64,000 bases of DNA from Dendrolimus kikuchii (taxonomy: Eukaryota; Arthropoda; Insecta; Lepidoptera; Lasiocampidae). The notes under the pieces were generated by a model that was not told where the DNA came from, did not search any database, and worked only from the letters and a program-made list of their open reading frames with translations. Made by a program: the position numbers and the translations under genes. Of this stretch, positions 32,770-45,404 are shown piece after piece. The stretch spans positions 17,526,888 to 17,590,887 of the forward strand of contig CM034406.1 of NCBI GenBank assembly GCA_019925095.2, given 5' to 3'. Numbering within the stretch: position 1 is the first letter of the stretch; the number at the start of each line of letters is the position of its first letter.

Positions 32770-33830
32770 CCAGTGCCAAGTTACAAGATCTCATTTTAAC
32801 AGATATAAATATATACACACCTACATACATACAGTAAGTCATAGTATGTATGACTATACGGTACGGTAAAGAAAACACAATTAACCTTTTACCTTGATGA
32901 TCGCTGTAAGCAGACTGGGAATTTCAAATGCGAGTCCATTTAAGCAAATTACATGCTAATTATGAAACCAAAACAATCAAAAGCCGTGGGCGGTGCCCGT
33001 CGGGGGTTGGCACGGGAACGGGGTGGCTGTGCAAACATAATTAGCTCGTTTCGGCTCACTTTTAATTACCCCGCGGGTTGGAGTTAACAAAATGCACTTA
33101 TGCGATCAATTACCAGCATTAAACTATTAACCGGGGGATAAAAAGTATTTTTATGTGTAGCTAGCCGTCCCGGCAGACGTAGTCCTGCCCTAAAAAAATA
33201 GAAATCTAGAACCGAATTTCAGCGCCACCTACCGAGTCTAATTGTAAATCTAAACTATTCTAGTATATTAGTGATTTGCAGGAGACAGCAATTATTACAA
33301 ATAAGCAATAAGCGTACGTGACGTGAGCTGTCAATTGCGAAAGAAGGTGAAGTTCTAAACTTAAATTATTTAATATTTTTTTTTAATTTCCTGTCTTTAT
33401 GTTTTATGAATCAAGTTCATTTGTTTTTGTGTAAAATGTATTGCGAATGTATGTATGTTTTATTTTTTCCTCTTTATGTATATCTTTTTTTTTAAGTCAA
33501 TAAATCATTTTCTTTCTTTCTTTTATATTTTACTGCGAGTTTTTTCTATATATTCGTAGTTATTCTGCGCTATTTGGGGTGGAGACAAATCCAACAAATC
33601 GAAGACTATAAAAATCGGTCCAGTCGGTCTAAGTTATAAATGGTGTAACTAACCCGCGTTTGTTACATACGTATAGATATGCAGACAGCTGAAGGCCATA
33701 CTGAGTGGGCTCCAGACAAAAGGCTTGCAGACACCAGAATTGATTATGTGTTTGAGACCGACATAGTAGACACATGATGTTCTTATACATCCATATCTGT
33801 CTATCGTAAAGTTTGTTTCGAAATGCCTCA
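32770..33830. other. Intron E8-E9, with a Helitron 3' terminus at ~33161-33260
   Basis: 33161 starts CTAGCCGTCCCGGCAGACGT, then a CAGCGCCACCTACCGAGTCT block shared with 51283-51854 (same orientation). Positions 33505-33525 carry a CTTT-rich tract. No exon found. Confidence 0.55.
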
Positions 33831-33836
33831 ACAACC

Positions 33837-34008
33837 CGCAACCAGGTGGTAGGGTACTAGCCGGTCCGGATGGCTTGCACCCCTAATCTATAATATGCCG
33901 CCATAACAACGATGAGTTGTGTTCCGGCATTAATGACCAGATTTCAATCTCCCTTCGAGGCCAGCAGCACATTGCTAGCACCTTTGATGTTGCAAATGTC
34001 CATATATG
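33837..34008 (+). mobile_element. SINE-like repeat family X, partial forward copy interrupted by SINE A
   Basis: It runs from ACCAGGTGGTAGGGTACT to TTGCAAATGTCCATA, and SINE A starts directly after. A short family X-like tail (GGTAACAGCTTTCCCGTGGG, ~34258) resumes after SINE A, so SINE A is nested in family X. Confidence 0.75.
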
Positions 34009-34009
34009 C

Positions 34010-34228
34010 AGACGGCCTCTGTGGTTGAGCGGGATAAGCCTTTACCGGCCTACCTCACTGCAACTTAGAAGCTCCGGGTTCGATTCTTGGTATGGTAAAT
34101 TTCGGAAATGAATTAGCTCCGTTATTTACTATGGCTCTGGGTGTCTGAGGTCGGCCCCAGAGCAGTCCGTTGTATATTACCCGTAACACAAGCGTAACTT
34201 GCTTAATTTGGGGATATAGAATAAGTGC
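34010..34228 (+). mobile_element. tRNA-derived SINE A nested in family X
   Basis: It runs from GGCCTCTGTGGTTGAGCGGG to TAATTTGGGGATATAGAATA. The B-box is GGGTTCGATTCTTGG. Confidence 0.88.
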
Positions 34229-34413
34229 GACTGTCGAAACCAAAAAATAATAGAGAACGGTAACAGCTTTCCCGTGGGTGAGCCGTCAGCCTGTCTACAG
34301 CATTTCAGCAAAAAAAAACAGGTAAATTGAAATTTACGGAAGATAGACGACAACACTTTATCGCTCATCTAAATAAACAATAATATTTTCTTAAGTTTTC
34401 GCGACTTGTATAC

Positions 34414-35298
34414 ATAATAAAACTACGTTTTAACGGTTTTAAGCGCGGTAATTTATTAGATTTTTGTTTTTCCGACGTTTCGGCCACTTTTTAGTGGCCG
34501 TGATCACGGAAGACAAAGATGTCAAGAGTCAACGAGTATTATTAAAGTTTTATTTAGCCTTTGATTGTGAGTGTGGACTGTCATACATTGGGCAAACAAG
34601 GAGGACCATAAAAAACGGGTAAAAGAACACATTGCTAACATGAAACACACAAGGTCTACGAAGTCTGCGATCAGCGAACACACGCTGGATAAACCCAACC
34701 ACTACATCAGATTCGATAACCCACAAATCCTCGCGAAAGAGAATTGTTTCATACCTAGAATGATGCGTGATGCTATTAAAATCAAAAAACACCCAAATTT
34801 CAGTAGAGAAGATGGTTGGCAAGTACCACCTGTTTGGGATCCGATAATCAAAACTATTAAGACCCAAACCCAGCACAAACCAACTGCCAGACCTCAAGAC
34901 ACTGAGCTCTTTCTGCATGCAACGGAACACAAACAAACTTAACTGATAATTTCTTTTATTTTTCCTTCCACCCATTTTAATATTATATAAAATTATTAGA
35001 GCTAGACATGTTTGCTGAAGAGTTTCTTGCGCCGTTTCTTCTCTTAAAGCCATAACATGTTGCGAAGTGGTAGTAGATTAGATTAGGCTCCCATAGAGTA
35101 AATAATAACCATAAACAAAATTAAAACTAAATAATTAAAATTAACAAGTTTGCGGTAGGCTAAATAAAACTTTAACAATACTCGCTTGACATTTTTGTCT
35201 TCCGTGATCACGGACACTGAAAAGTGGCCGAAACGTCGGAAAAACAAAAATCAAATAAATTATCGCGCTTAAAACCGTTAAAACGTAGTTTTATTATA
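34414..35298 (+). mobile_element. Penelope-like element 3' part between long inverted terminal repeats
   Basis: Left (34414-34560) and right (35157-35298) arms are ~147-bp inverted repeats. Both contain TTTTTCCGACGTTTCGGCCA and CCGTGATCACGG. Between them a plus-strand frame encodes a GIY-YIG-type endonuclease (CGLSYIGQTRRTIKN at ~34570, then a frameshift, KEHIANMKHTRSTKSAISEH, RMMRDAIKIKKHPNFSREDG, WQVPPVWDPI). GIY-YIG endonucleases end the Penelope-like polyprotein. Reverse transcriptase is absent, so it is a non-functional fragment. Part of repeat family Y (34998-35095) lies inside. Confidence 0.82.
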
Positions 35299-35339
35299 AA
35301 TAAACAATTCAAAAAAATGTACAATTTCAATACTTTTTA

Positions 35340-35475
35340 GCATAACAACAGGCGGTCTTATCGTGAAAAGCGATCTCACTTATTTATAAGAAGTTCTTAA
35401 CTAATCTGGCGATGTAGGCGGCGCGGAAAACAAGACAGGACTGTACAATTCAAATATACATACACTAACTTATGA
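35340..35475 (-). repeat. LINE 3'-end-like repeat family Z
   Basis: It contains AGGCGGTCTTATCG-GAAAAGCGATCT and ATCTGGCGATGTAGGCGG, shared with 45290-45395 and 54860-54980. Confidence 0.6.
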
Positions 35476-35867
35476 AGGAGGTATGAATAAAAATTTAAAC
35501 GCCGAGTGGCCGAATTCGCGGCTACAGCTACAGCTACTCTATTAACAAATAAACTATATTTCAAGTCGCCATCGTTTCGACAACCCTATAGACTCGAAAC
35601 GAACCAGTCGACACAGTGTTGAAACGGTTCGTTATTACGGTTGAGTGTTATTTGAACATCATTAAAATTTACTCAATTAATATTACGCGCGGTAATTAAC
35701 GCGAGAGAGATAAAATTCGCTGAACGTGAAAGACGAATGAATACGGAGAAATTTACTAGTTCTTTTTCCAATAATTTCATGCCGAAAATTCTAAAATACG
35801 GTGAAAATTATGGTGAGTTTCTAATCTTACAGTACGCGCAAAACTTATATGAAAGAAAGAAAGAAGG

Positions 35868-36030
35868 AAGGTGATGTCAGGAGCCTTAAGAACAGACGAG
35901 CGTGCATGACAAGAGTTATGAATGTGAAAGAAGCAAGTGAGGTGTGTAAGAATAAGCCTAAATGGCGCTCTGTTGTCCGTGCCTACCCCGCAAGGGAACT
36001 GGCGTGAAGTTACGTATGTATGTATGTAAG
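35868..36030 (+). mobile_element. RTE-like LINE 3' fragment (in duplication unit 1)
   Basis: It runs from GGTGATGTCAGGAGCCTTAA to GTGAAGTTACGTATGTATG. Confidence 0.85.
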
Positions 36031-36327
36031 AAAGAAAGAAAATGTTTATTTCAAATTGCGATTCACACAATACAAACAAATAAGAAAATAAACATAAAAG
36101 AAAGGCGCAATATATGAAATGAGGTCGGCACTCAGTCTTTCGCTGTGCCGAAACATGTTCCGACACAGCACTGGTTTTCAGTGCCCACCTCCATAACCTC
36201 ATATGTCCTAAGACTCCAACTTTTTCCAATAATTTCATGCCGAAAATTCTAAAATACGGTGAAAATTATGGTGAGTTTCTAATCTTACAGTACGCGCAAA
36301 ACTTATATGAAAGAAAGAAAGAAAGAA

Positions 36328-36456
36328 GGTGATGTCAGGAGCCTTAAGAACAGACGAGCGTGCATGACAAGAGTTATGAATGTCAAAGAAGGCGCTCTGT
36401 TGTACGTGCCTACCCCGCAAGGGAACTGGCGTGAAGTTATGTATGTATGTATGTAA
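36328..36456 (+). mobile_element. RTE-like LINE 3' fragment (in duplication unit 2, internally deleted)
   Basis: Same 5' breakpoint as the copy at 35868, showing common origin. It has an internal deletion after GAATGTCAAAGAA. Confidence 0.85.
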
Positions 36457-36624
36457 GAAAGAAAGAAAATGTTTATTTCAAATTGCGACTCACACAATAC
36501 AAACAAATAAGAAAATAAACATAAAAGAAAGGCGCAATATATGAAATGAGGTTGGCACTCAGTGTTCGGTTTTCAGTGCCCACCTCCATAACCTCATATG
36601 TCCTAAGACCCCAAGTATGTAGGT

Positions 36625-37600
36625 AACTTTGAACCATATGCGCTTCAAGTGAAGTTACTTCTGTGAGTTTGCCCAGATCCACTCAAGTGTTAACATGACC
36701 ACACCTTACGGTTTGTGTGAATGATATGGCATGCGAATCCGGACACCGGCCGAGCGAGAGCACAAAACTCTCTCCTCAGGTGTTTCTGTGAAGTACAGCG
36801 CAAAACACGTACGAACTTCAAAGACGTATTTAAGTTTTGCTTATACTATTACTATCCATTCGAATACAAATTATGTCAATTTTCTACCAATAGTAAGTAA
36901 GGCAAATGAATGGATAGTACGATATAGAAACCCAACATTAAAAGGACTGAATGATTCTACACAATAATCTCAATGTGCAGGTTTTTACACGAAGGTTAGC
37001 TTCATTATCAATTTATGATCATATGGTAATAATAGCAATATGCACATTTTTAATTGTAGCAATATGCACATTGGTAATTATAGCATTACCAATGCGCATA
37101 TTGTTTTGTTTTTAGATAAAGCTCGGTTAGGACAAAATATCATTAGTAATCGTGTTTCCTACGTCGAGTCACGGACCCATTTACTCTTATTAGAAAAAAA
37201 TATGTATGATCAAAAAAGAGAACCAATAAATCATGAAGACCGTTAAATTAAAAACCTTTTTATTCCCTTTTAAAAAGAGAGGTCTGGTGTTTCCTTTCCT
37301 CGATTGGCAAACGCTTTTAATTAAGCCAATTAGAAATATGGCCACGGGAGTCGCGGTGTTTGCGGAAAAATCTAAACAAGCCGTGTCGGGTGAAACGTAG
37401 GGATTTGGTAATGTTCCATGCACAATGAAATTGTCGATAATCGTACATAGACACAAGAATGTAACTGTTAATAATGTTGAGAAATAAAATTATATCCAAA
37501 GCTCATTTACATTAAATTGAAATAGTGCATTAAACAATAAATTACCTTTATTATTTAATTAATTTAATTAATTATGTCTAATCTAGGTTTATTATTAGGT
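36625..37600. other. Intron E8-E9, mostly unrecognised
   Basis: 36970-37090 has AATGTGCAGGTTT and repeated AGCAATATGCACATT strings related to SINE B. Otherwise AT-rich without supported features. Confidence 0.45.
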
Positions 37601-37605
37601 TTATA

Positions 37606-37905
37606 AAGTCGTGGTAGCGTAATGGCTAGCGCACGCGTCCTAAACTCAAAGAGCGCGGGTTCGATCCTGGCCAGAACGCATGCACCACTTAAGCAGTTTT
37701 CTGACCTAATGTGCATATTGTTACAATTACCATGTGCTAACAACGGTGAAGGAAAATATCGTGATGCAACCTGCACATCGAGATAACCGACGTGTCAAAC
37801 CTGGAAACCCGCCTTGGACAAACGTGGCGGGTATACTGTCTGTTCCCCTACAGTGGGAGGCTCGAGCCGAGCAGTGGAACAGTTATGGGCTATTATTATT
37901 AATCT
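37606..37905 (+). mobile_element. tRNA-derived SINE B, full-length reference copy
   Basis: The head AGTCGTGGTAGCGTAATGGC (A-box region) and GCGGGTTCGATCCTGGCC (B-box) are followed by the body ACATCGAGATAACCGACGTG and GGAGGCTCGAGCCGAGCAGT. It is not a functional tRNA gene. Confidence 0.9.
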
Positions 37906-37909
37906 AGGT

Positions 37910-40900
37910 TTAAAGAACTTTTCCGAGAAAAAAATAGTATTTTTTCTATAATTAACGCAGCGAACTGATAGCGCCCAAGAGCAGCCTTTAAATTTAGAGC
38001 GTAATATGCAATAAAATCTGTGTCAAGTCCCAATAGACTTGAATAATAGTAAAGAAATGACGAACTCCTATTCCACTTTAAACATTTCTAATGTACTAAT
38101 TTTTAACGAGTTGATATTTGACAGTTCTACGTATGAATTCAAAGCTATCGATAAAAATATACATCGATACATTCAATATCGATTATGGTAGTACGCAGTA
38201 TCGTATGCTGATTGGAACACCGTCGATCCCGCGGGAGCTCTCCTCAAATAATCACCGCAAGTGATTGTCAACACACACACAAAAGCGAGTATATAAAAAA
38301 TATAATACGCATTTATACAATAGTTTTATGAAATCCTTCAACCCTCAAACTGGCGATCTCTTGAGACAAGTCATGTATGAAGGAAAAAATTCTATACTCT
38401 TTTACTTCTATTGTGTGCTTATTAGATAATATCAGCGCATAAATGTCCCACCGTTGGGTTCGGGACTCCTCTGTTCAGGTAAGCGAATGGTATATCCGCC
38501 ACGTTTATCCAGGGTGGATTGGCGGGATTTATGCATTGGTAATGTCGGCATGACACAAGATAAAAATTAAGTCAGAATACCGCGTAAACAATGTACGATC
38601 TGGTAAGCCACAATGAGTTATTTACTTATTTTCAGGCTATTAAATCTCGTATGGCATATGGAATAACTTTATTTATAAGCATAATTTAGTTCATAATCTC
38701 ACTTCAAAGGGCACTAAGCATTAATACAATCTAGATCAAGCATAATGCAGAAGCAAGCATTTGGCCCCACCAATGTACCGGTGCACTCATAACGGCCGGT
38801 CGGTGAGTGTCAGAGCCGACTAGAATTTACTCAACCACTTATATAATTTTGTTTAAAGAAATGTACTAATTTATATTGAAAATCGGACCGGATAACATCC
38901 GTATGGTACCATAGACTATGACAGTCCGACTCGCGCACGCCCAAGCGTTTGTATGACCATCCACAAACCACAAGCCAAGCAATCGTTTTGTTATGTACTA
39001 AATTAAACACTATGGACATCAAAATACTTTTTATATAAAAGTAATTTTAGTTATCGATATGAAAAAAAAACAAAGAACCATTCATAACGTTAATGAAATA
39101 AAAAAGATAAAAAAAGCCAAGCGAGGAAATTGAACTGTTCTTTTATCAACTTTTCTCATAAGACGGAAGACGTGGAAAAAAGTAATAAAAATGATAGAGG
39201 GAATATGAATTTTAAACGATTAATCTTCGAAAGAAAAATCAGGGTACATCAGTTCTCTGAAGCTCATTAAATTAAGTGGCGATGCAAACATACTGAGCGC
39301 AGGCACTTATTTGGTCAACTGAGAGTATAATACAAGGTATATCATATAATTATTCTTATATCCCCGCTCCGTCTGGAATAGTGTTATACTTAGTGACTAT
39401 GAACGAATGCGTCTTGTTTATAGTGTTAAAAATTATGCCGTTAATGATCAGCTACATTAGCTATATCTGCGTGATACAGCCACTAACGTTATACCAGAAG
39501 GAGTATAGAAATTAGCTTATTAAAATTACAGAAAATTTATAGTAATATCATTGAGAAGCAAAATAACTTGCAAATAACATTTTATATTGTACATCGAGCA
39601 TGTATTCTTTATATAGTAAATACATCATTTACCTCTAAAACCGGGGTTAACACGATACAAGTATGCTCGCGCCGAGTACCTACAGTCGGATATCTAATCC
39701 GAGACTTTTCGTATAATGGGCAGCTGGTGATCCGAGTGCACCCTGATTACGGCGTCTTATCCCAGTATACTCGGATAGTACTAAACTTTTGCGAATCTAC
39801 TTCAACCAAAATCTAAAAAGATACCAACTGGTCCGACATACACCTACTTGTAAATACACAGATTGATAGGAGGAAACTCGGTTGAGTGCAAATCACTACC
39901 CGAGTACACTTGTATGAAAATATTCCATGCATTATGCACTCGGTCTAAGGATATTTGGACCTACTTATGCTAAACAGAACCAATCCACAAACATGCCAAA
40001 ATTGGATTAAGGATGCAGAAGACTTTCAAAATGCACCTTCCATCGACTCAATAAAAATCATAACGAGAAAATATAATATACAATAATCTAAATGTTTTTT
40101 CCAAAATATAGACATATTTTTTTGTACGCAAAATTTTAATAAAAACGGCTTTTTCTCAAAACTGTCAGTATGTGGGTTGGCTCCATTTTACATAAGTAGG
40201 TCCATTTCATCGTGTTAAAATAACTTTATATCCTATATTTTAAAAATAGGTTATTTCACGGAAAGGATCTCGCCTTCTTCCTAGGTCCTCTCGAGTAGAT
40301 CGAGCGTGTATTATGCATGTTACGTTTCACTAGTTCATATTCGGCATTCGATATATAAAACTGTATAGAAAATAAACCAGAGGTAACCTTGTGATATAAA
40401 GAGTAAAAGCGTAAAGAAAAAGTAGTACTTATCTGCTTAAATATAACTTTCAAGTACTATGCCCGTAATACGGGCCTGTATATCTAAAATATCCACCCTA
40501 CGTTACCAAGGTAACCGAAAGTTTGCTCAGAAAACAATACTCCTTTTTAGCGTACCGCTTTGAGAAATTAAATTTCGAATATTAATTTTAATACAATTTC
40601 AAAGAGTGCTTTGAGATTCAAAGAATGAAATTATATAAATGCTGTTAATATTCGCCTAACAGATTTTACTTTTAAATTGGTCACTACTGGAAAATAATAA
40701 TAAACCAAAATTATTGATTAAATGTTAACTTATTCTCTCAGTTTAATCTTGTCATATTTTATCAGAACCTAAATTATTATAGATACTTACTATTCATTGC
40801 TTTAAATTTACTATTGTTAAATAAAATACATTTTATGGAAGTTTGTCAAATTTTAATCACTAGTAAGAGAAAGCGAATGTATACTAAAGAATAATAAGTA

Positions 40901-42505
40901 ATATACATAATTATAGAAACCTGTCATAAGTTGACACAAAACAGAAAATATCTCGATTGTTTAGTCAAAAACAAATCGTCTATTACTAATTAATGTATAT
41001 GCGTAAAAAGGTTTAGCTGCCAAGCCATAAACACAAAAAAATGTACGCTATCCACGCCACAAGTACAATCCATCTGTCCAATAAAAAGCAAGAAACGTTT
41101 AAAAATGGAACGCGATCCCTCAGCTCCGCCGCGATCGTTTGAATAATTCATATTGCGGCTGTCATATTGACATTGGGTAATTAAAATGCTCTCCCTTCTG
41201 TTGAAACCACAGTGATCCGTGGTTGAAACTCACAAGCGTACCTTCAGTGTACTTATATTGCATGAATACATTTATTTTTATGTATCAGGAAGAGTGTGTT
41301 TGTTCATAACAGAACATAAAATACGTCATAAGATACGTCATCGGGATCCAATAGGAATCACTGTTTTATATAGATGTCGTTGATTTCAGCAAATTCATTT
41401 TTTAATTCATATTACAAACAAGATCTTTTTTTATTACCATACTGTACCTATAACATTCATGAAAAATAGGACTGAGAATAAGTCAGTACAAAATGCAATT
41501 CTGCTAAATTCTATATACTGAGATACTTCTATAAAATGAACGAACGTCGCAGCCTCATAGATTTTGTACGAGCGTGCCTACTTATGACGTCATAAATAGG
41601 AAGAAGAAATAGGAGTCAAATAGCGCATTAATTATTGTATGAAAAGAAATTAAAATTATTTATATCATGATAATTGAAATATTTGATCGGTTTGATATAA
41701 AAAAAATGCGTTTTAATTGCGTACGATTTACTTTTAGTAGCACTATTTAAGAAGCCATGTCTTATCACTGAGCAATCGGCATTTCTAATATTCTTCTTCT
41801 ATGGCTATACTAAGTATATGTAGGTAGGAATAAAGATAGAAAACATCAACTCGTTAAAAATTATTTCTAAATTTATTCACGTTGTATTAAAATGTTTGAA
41901 TTGCTCAAAGTACTAATATACTGAGTACAACGCCATCTAAGCATAATAATAAGAAACAAATGACAGCCGACAGGTGGTTAAAGAAACTGGTTCACACGGT
42001 ACAAATTTATGAAACAAGATGGCGTTGTTGTTAAATCATCGCAAAGTTTATTAGCTCACTGCGCGGGAATTTTATTTCACTGATAAATATACGAACATAA
42101 TTTAAATCAATTATTGTAATGAAAATATCAACATGTATAGGGTTCATAAATATTACTCAAAAAGCACATGTAACCTTGAACCACATAAGGCAATCTACAG
42201 CTAGCAACAAACAGATCAGAGTGGCGATGTCTAATAACACAAAATAATCAGAGCTTTGAAGAGAACCAAATGAGACGAGGGGAAAGTTCTGTCCTCCTAT
42301 TATCATAACTGATATGTTTGTATTGTTAATTTTAATTTTATTTTTAATAAGGATCACCAACAGTTTTGTACATTTAATCAGTTACTAGACCTATGACTAA
42401 GGTTTACAATGCGATGTAAAAACTAATTATATATAACTATTAATGCGGGTAGTTTGTAAAAAAATTAGTCTGGTATTACATATTGATACGAATGCTTGGT
42501 TTTAA
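37910..42505. other. Intron E8-E9, long AT-rich stretch
   Basis: A diverged SINE B piece lies at 38428-38560 (minus). No exon, intact transposon or RNA gene is supported in the remaining ~4.4 kb. Short ORFs at 38831, 39568, 40256 and 42157 show no domains. Confidence 0.5.
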
Positions 42506-42509
42506 TAAT

Positions 42510-42748
42510 AATAATAATCGGCAGACAAACACACACATTGTATATCCCCAAATTAAGCAAGTTACGCTTGTGTTATGGGTAATATACAACGGACTACTCT
42601 GGGGCCGATCCCAGACACCCAGACCATAGTAAATAACGGAGAAAATACGTTTCCGAAAATTACTACACCAGGAATCGAACCCGGAACCTCTGTGTTGCAG
42701 GGAGATACGCCGGCAAAGCCTTAGCCCGCTCAACCACAGAGGCCGTTT
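42510..42748 (-). mobile_element. tRNA-derived SINE A, full-length-like
   Basis: The minus strand reads GGCCTCTGTGGTTGAGCGGG and GGTTCCGGGTTCGATTCCTG, ending at TGTTTGTCTGCCGATTATTA. The body matches 21362-21590 very closely. Confidence 0.92.
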
Positions 42749-42749
42749 T

Positions 42750-44410
42750 ATAGTGCCCCCGCAAAGAAATGTATTTAAAAAGTGGAAATGAAGACATCAA
42801 TCATCATGAAATCACATAATGTATGACATGGATATCTTACACTAACCTACAATTATTGTAGTGACATTTTGACCCGTCCAAAGCGAAATTGCACATTCTT
42901 AGCTAACATAGGAATAACCTCCTGTTCATCACGCATTTTTATTTAAATATTTTCAACTACATATGTTTACATTTACATTCAGCTCAAAAATCCTTGCACA
43001 AAATATCTCTATATCAAACAAAAGAGTATTTTTGCTGTTATCAGATTACGAGTAAACCTCTTGCAAAACCAAACTCAAGGGTCACACCTATGAGACGATA
43101 TCTTACATACTTACCCTCTTACCTGGTTGAGAAAGAAGACGCCGGGGGCCCTGACAGCCCCAGGCACAAGGAGAGCTCCGCCCACTTACACGGAGCAGCC
43201 CCAAATGAGCTGGGGCCGCGGCGTTGGCTAAATCTAGATTACCGCGATCCCGATTCATGGCATAATTAGGAATACCATGATATTTTAATTAATACACTGG
43301 TCTAACAAGGGTGAAGCAATCTACCCCACTTAAGGGTACCAAGCGTGCACAAACCATATTTTACGTCGAAAAAACCAAGAAGCCATCTTCGAGTGCTTTG
43401 ATCCTATATCCTGACATTTAAAGGTCTAATATTACAGAGTAATAAGTCTAAACCAAAAACGGATACTTATCTAGAAATTGAAAAAGAACAGTAATAATAG
43501 TAAGTTAATTAAATACACTAAAGTCATTATCATAATACTGTGACACTTCTGAAATGATGAGTTGAATGCAAAACCATCTTTACACCATATACTATATTTA
43601 AGTATGTGGGTATAAATACGATGGACTGGATCCATCCACATGAGTAACACGGGTGAAAACTTTCAAAAACTGATTGTAACGGGGGATCTCATGCTCTTGG
43701 GTACACTACTACCTCTGCCCGATGGATATACAGTAATTTTGACAGCTATAAAAGATTATAGTCACTTTAATAATTCCCACCCTAGGACCAGACCGTTTCC
43801 CGGTTTAGTGATTACAAGTCAATAACGAATGTACATATAATTTGAGTTGAAAACTTAAAGAAACCCATCGGGACCCTGAACCCAGGCTACGCGTACAAAA
43901 TGGAGGAGCGTTGATAATTATATGCGTGTAATACACAACAAACCTTTCCCTTGGCTTGCCATTTGACATTCCTTCACAGAAATTGATCATTATAAGCTAC
44001 TCCATGATTTGGTGTTATAATACAGAATGAACAAGGGTAATTAATTTTTCAGAAATTAATGATACCACTTTAGTTTTCGTCAAAATCGGCGATCACGCCA
44101 GAGCGTGACGCTGTATCAATTGACCTCACTGCCCACCCCCTGAGCACACACGCGCCCGTGACGACCACCGGCGCTAGCTTGCCCGGTGATGAGTGCTCCT
44201 TAGTGTCGTGACAAGGACCCCAAAACCCTCAGTTAATGTGTTGGTGTATTGGAACATCAGCCCTTTAAACCCACAAACCAAGTAATATGAACAGGAGTCG
44301 CATCGACTCATCATCGGCTCAAGTAAGTCCATTTGCTTCCAGCCCCCTTTAGTACTTCCTCCTTCGAAGTATGACAATCGGCCTCGAGACTCCTTTGAAT
44401 ATTTTTACAT
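42750..44410. other. Intron E8-E9 with an unexplained GC-rich island (43130-43262)
   Basis: The island (AGAAGACGCCGGGGGCCCTG ... GAGCTGGGGCCGCGG) is open on both strands and ends, on the minus strand, with CTCAACCAG|GTAAGAG, a good donor. No matching acceptor or domain is visible, and E8 and E9 join in phase without it. 44090-44390 is also relatively GC-rich (CCGTGACGACCACCGGCGCT); it may be a LINE remnant. Confidence 0.4.
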
Positions 44411-44414
44411 TATA

Positions 44415-44690
44415 AGCTATTAATTTAACTTGCAATAGATGTACCTATGTATGTATGTAAGTTCGGGTGGAATCTTGCAAGATAAATTTGACCAACTTCC
44501 CGGTTTCTGATTGAGCACGCATATGTATATCGCGTGACAATGCAATAATATGGTACCATGGAGCTGATCCGATGATGGAGTAGGAAGGTGGCCATAGGAA
44601 CTCCTGTACTAAACAAGATGGACCCGTCGTGTTTGGGCTGGTTGTATTTGTATTGGCTACATGATATCCAGGATCTCAAAAGCTTGTATT
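44415..44690 (-). repeat. Interspersed repeat family W, second copy
   Basis: It matches 21945-22250 in the same orientation and has several small deletions. Confidence 0.8.
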
Positions 44691-44777
44691 ATAAAATTAG
44701 CTATCTAGCATAGTTGAGGATTTGGCCCTGGGGGCCCACTTGAAAAATTCAATCTGTATAGGACGCGAAGTACTCAC

Positions 44778-44886
44778 CGGACAGGGTGCGCGGGCGCCGT
44801 GGGCGGAATGGGGATGAGCGACGGGTCCGGCGCCTGCACCACCACGGTCTCCTCGCCGCCGCTCTCCTTCGCGTCGGAGACGCGAC
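44778..44886 (-). CDS. Smr: Smrter exon E8
   Basis: The acceptor is ACCACTAG|GTCGCG and the donor GTCCG|GTGAGTA. After a split Gly it encodes RVSDAKESGGEETVVVQAPD and PSLIPIPPTAPAHPV, then two bases of an Arg codon completed by E9 13.5 kb away. Acidic then Pro-rich; no domain. Placed by phase, GC content and good splice sites. Confidence 0.85.
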
Positions 44887-45079
44887 CTAGTGGTCACAAA
44901 GACAACTATACAACATACAACTTCAAAGAGAAGGCACGCTTTGAGATGTCTATGTACGGTTAGCTTGAATGATATGATAAGGAACAATGTGTGGTAAGGG
45001 ACCGACCATTGTGGTTTGAAAGATGTAATAATAAGAGTTGAGAAAGGTATGTTAAATCGATAAATAGATAATTATTATA

Positions 45080-45282
45080 ATTATACATACATACATACAT
45101 AACTTCACGCCTATTCCCTTGCGGGGTAGGCACGAACAACAGAGCGCCATTTAGGCCCATTCTTACACACTTCACTTGCTTCTTTGATATTCATAACTCT
45201 TGTCATGCACGCTCGTCTGTTCTTAAGACACCTGACGTCACCTTCTGCTAGTACACGATCAATTTGATCATGGAAGGATCAT
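45080..45282 (-). mobile_element. RTE-like LINE 3' fragment
   Basis: It runs from a (CATA)n start through GCGGGGTAGGCACGAACAAC to GATCAATTTGATCATGGAAG. Confidence 0.85.
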
Positions 45283-45289
45283 GTTATTA

Positions 45290-45395
45290 TTATAAAAATT
45301 ATTTTACACGAATACAAAAATTAACTTGGAAACTAAAGTTATATCTAGTTATGTACAAAAGGCGGTCTTATCGCTAAAAAGCGATCTAAAAGTAG
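45290..45395 (-). repeat. LINE 3'-end-like repeat family Z
   Basis: It contains AAAAGGCGGTCTTATCGCTA and AAAAGCGATCT. Confidence 0.55.
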
Positions 45396-45404
45396 AATCA
45401 CAAA

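Larger units (their letters stand above)
35763..36622 (+). repeat. Tandem segmental duplication (~458-bp unit)
   Basis: TTTTTCCAATAATTTCATGC begins both units, at 35763 and 36221. Both contain the same 60-bp AT-rich start, a GAAAGAAAG tract, a truncated RTE-like LINE tail and CACCTCCATAACCTCATATG. The second unit lacks ~40 bp of the LINE tail (AAGCAAGTGAGG...AAATG) and ~30 bp before GGTTTTCAGTGCCC. The LINE insertion therefore preceded the duplication. Confidence 0.93.

Noticed and set aside
34550..35053. Minus-strand 167-codon ORF
   Set aside because: Antisense to the GIY-YIG remnant of the Penelope-like element.
37606..37680. tRNA gene
   Set aside because: The A-box/B-box head belongs to SINE B; no complete cloverleaf with an acceptor stem, and the body continues for ~230 bp. 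The same applies to SINE A heads.
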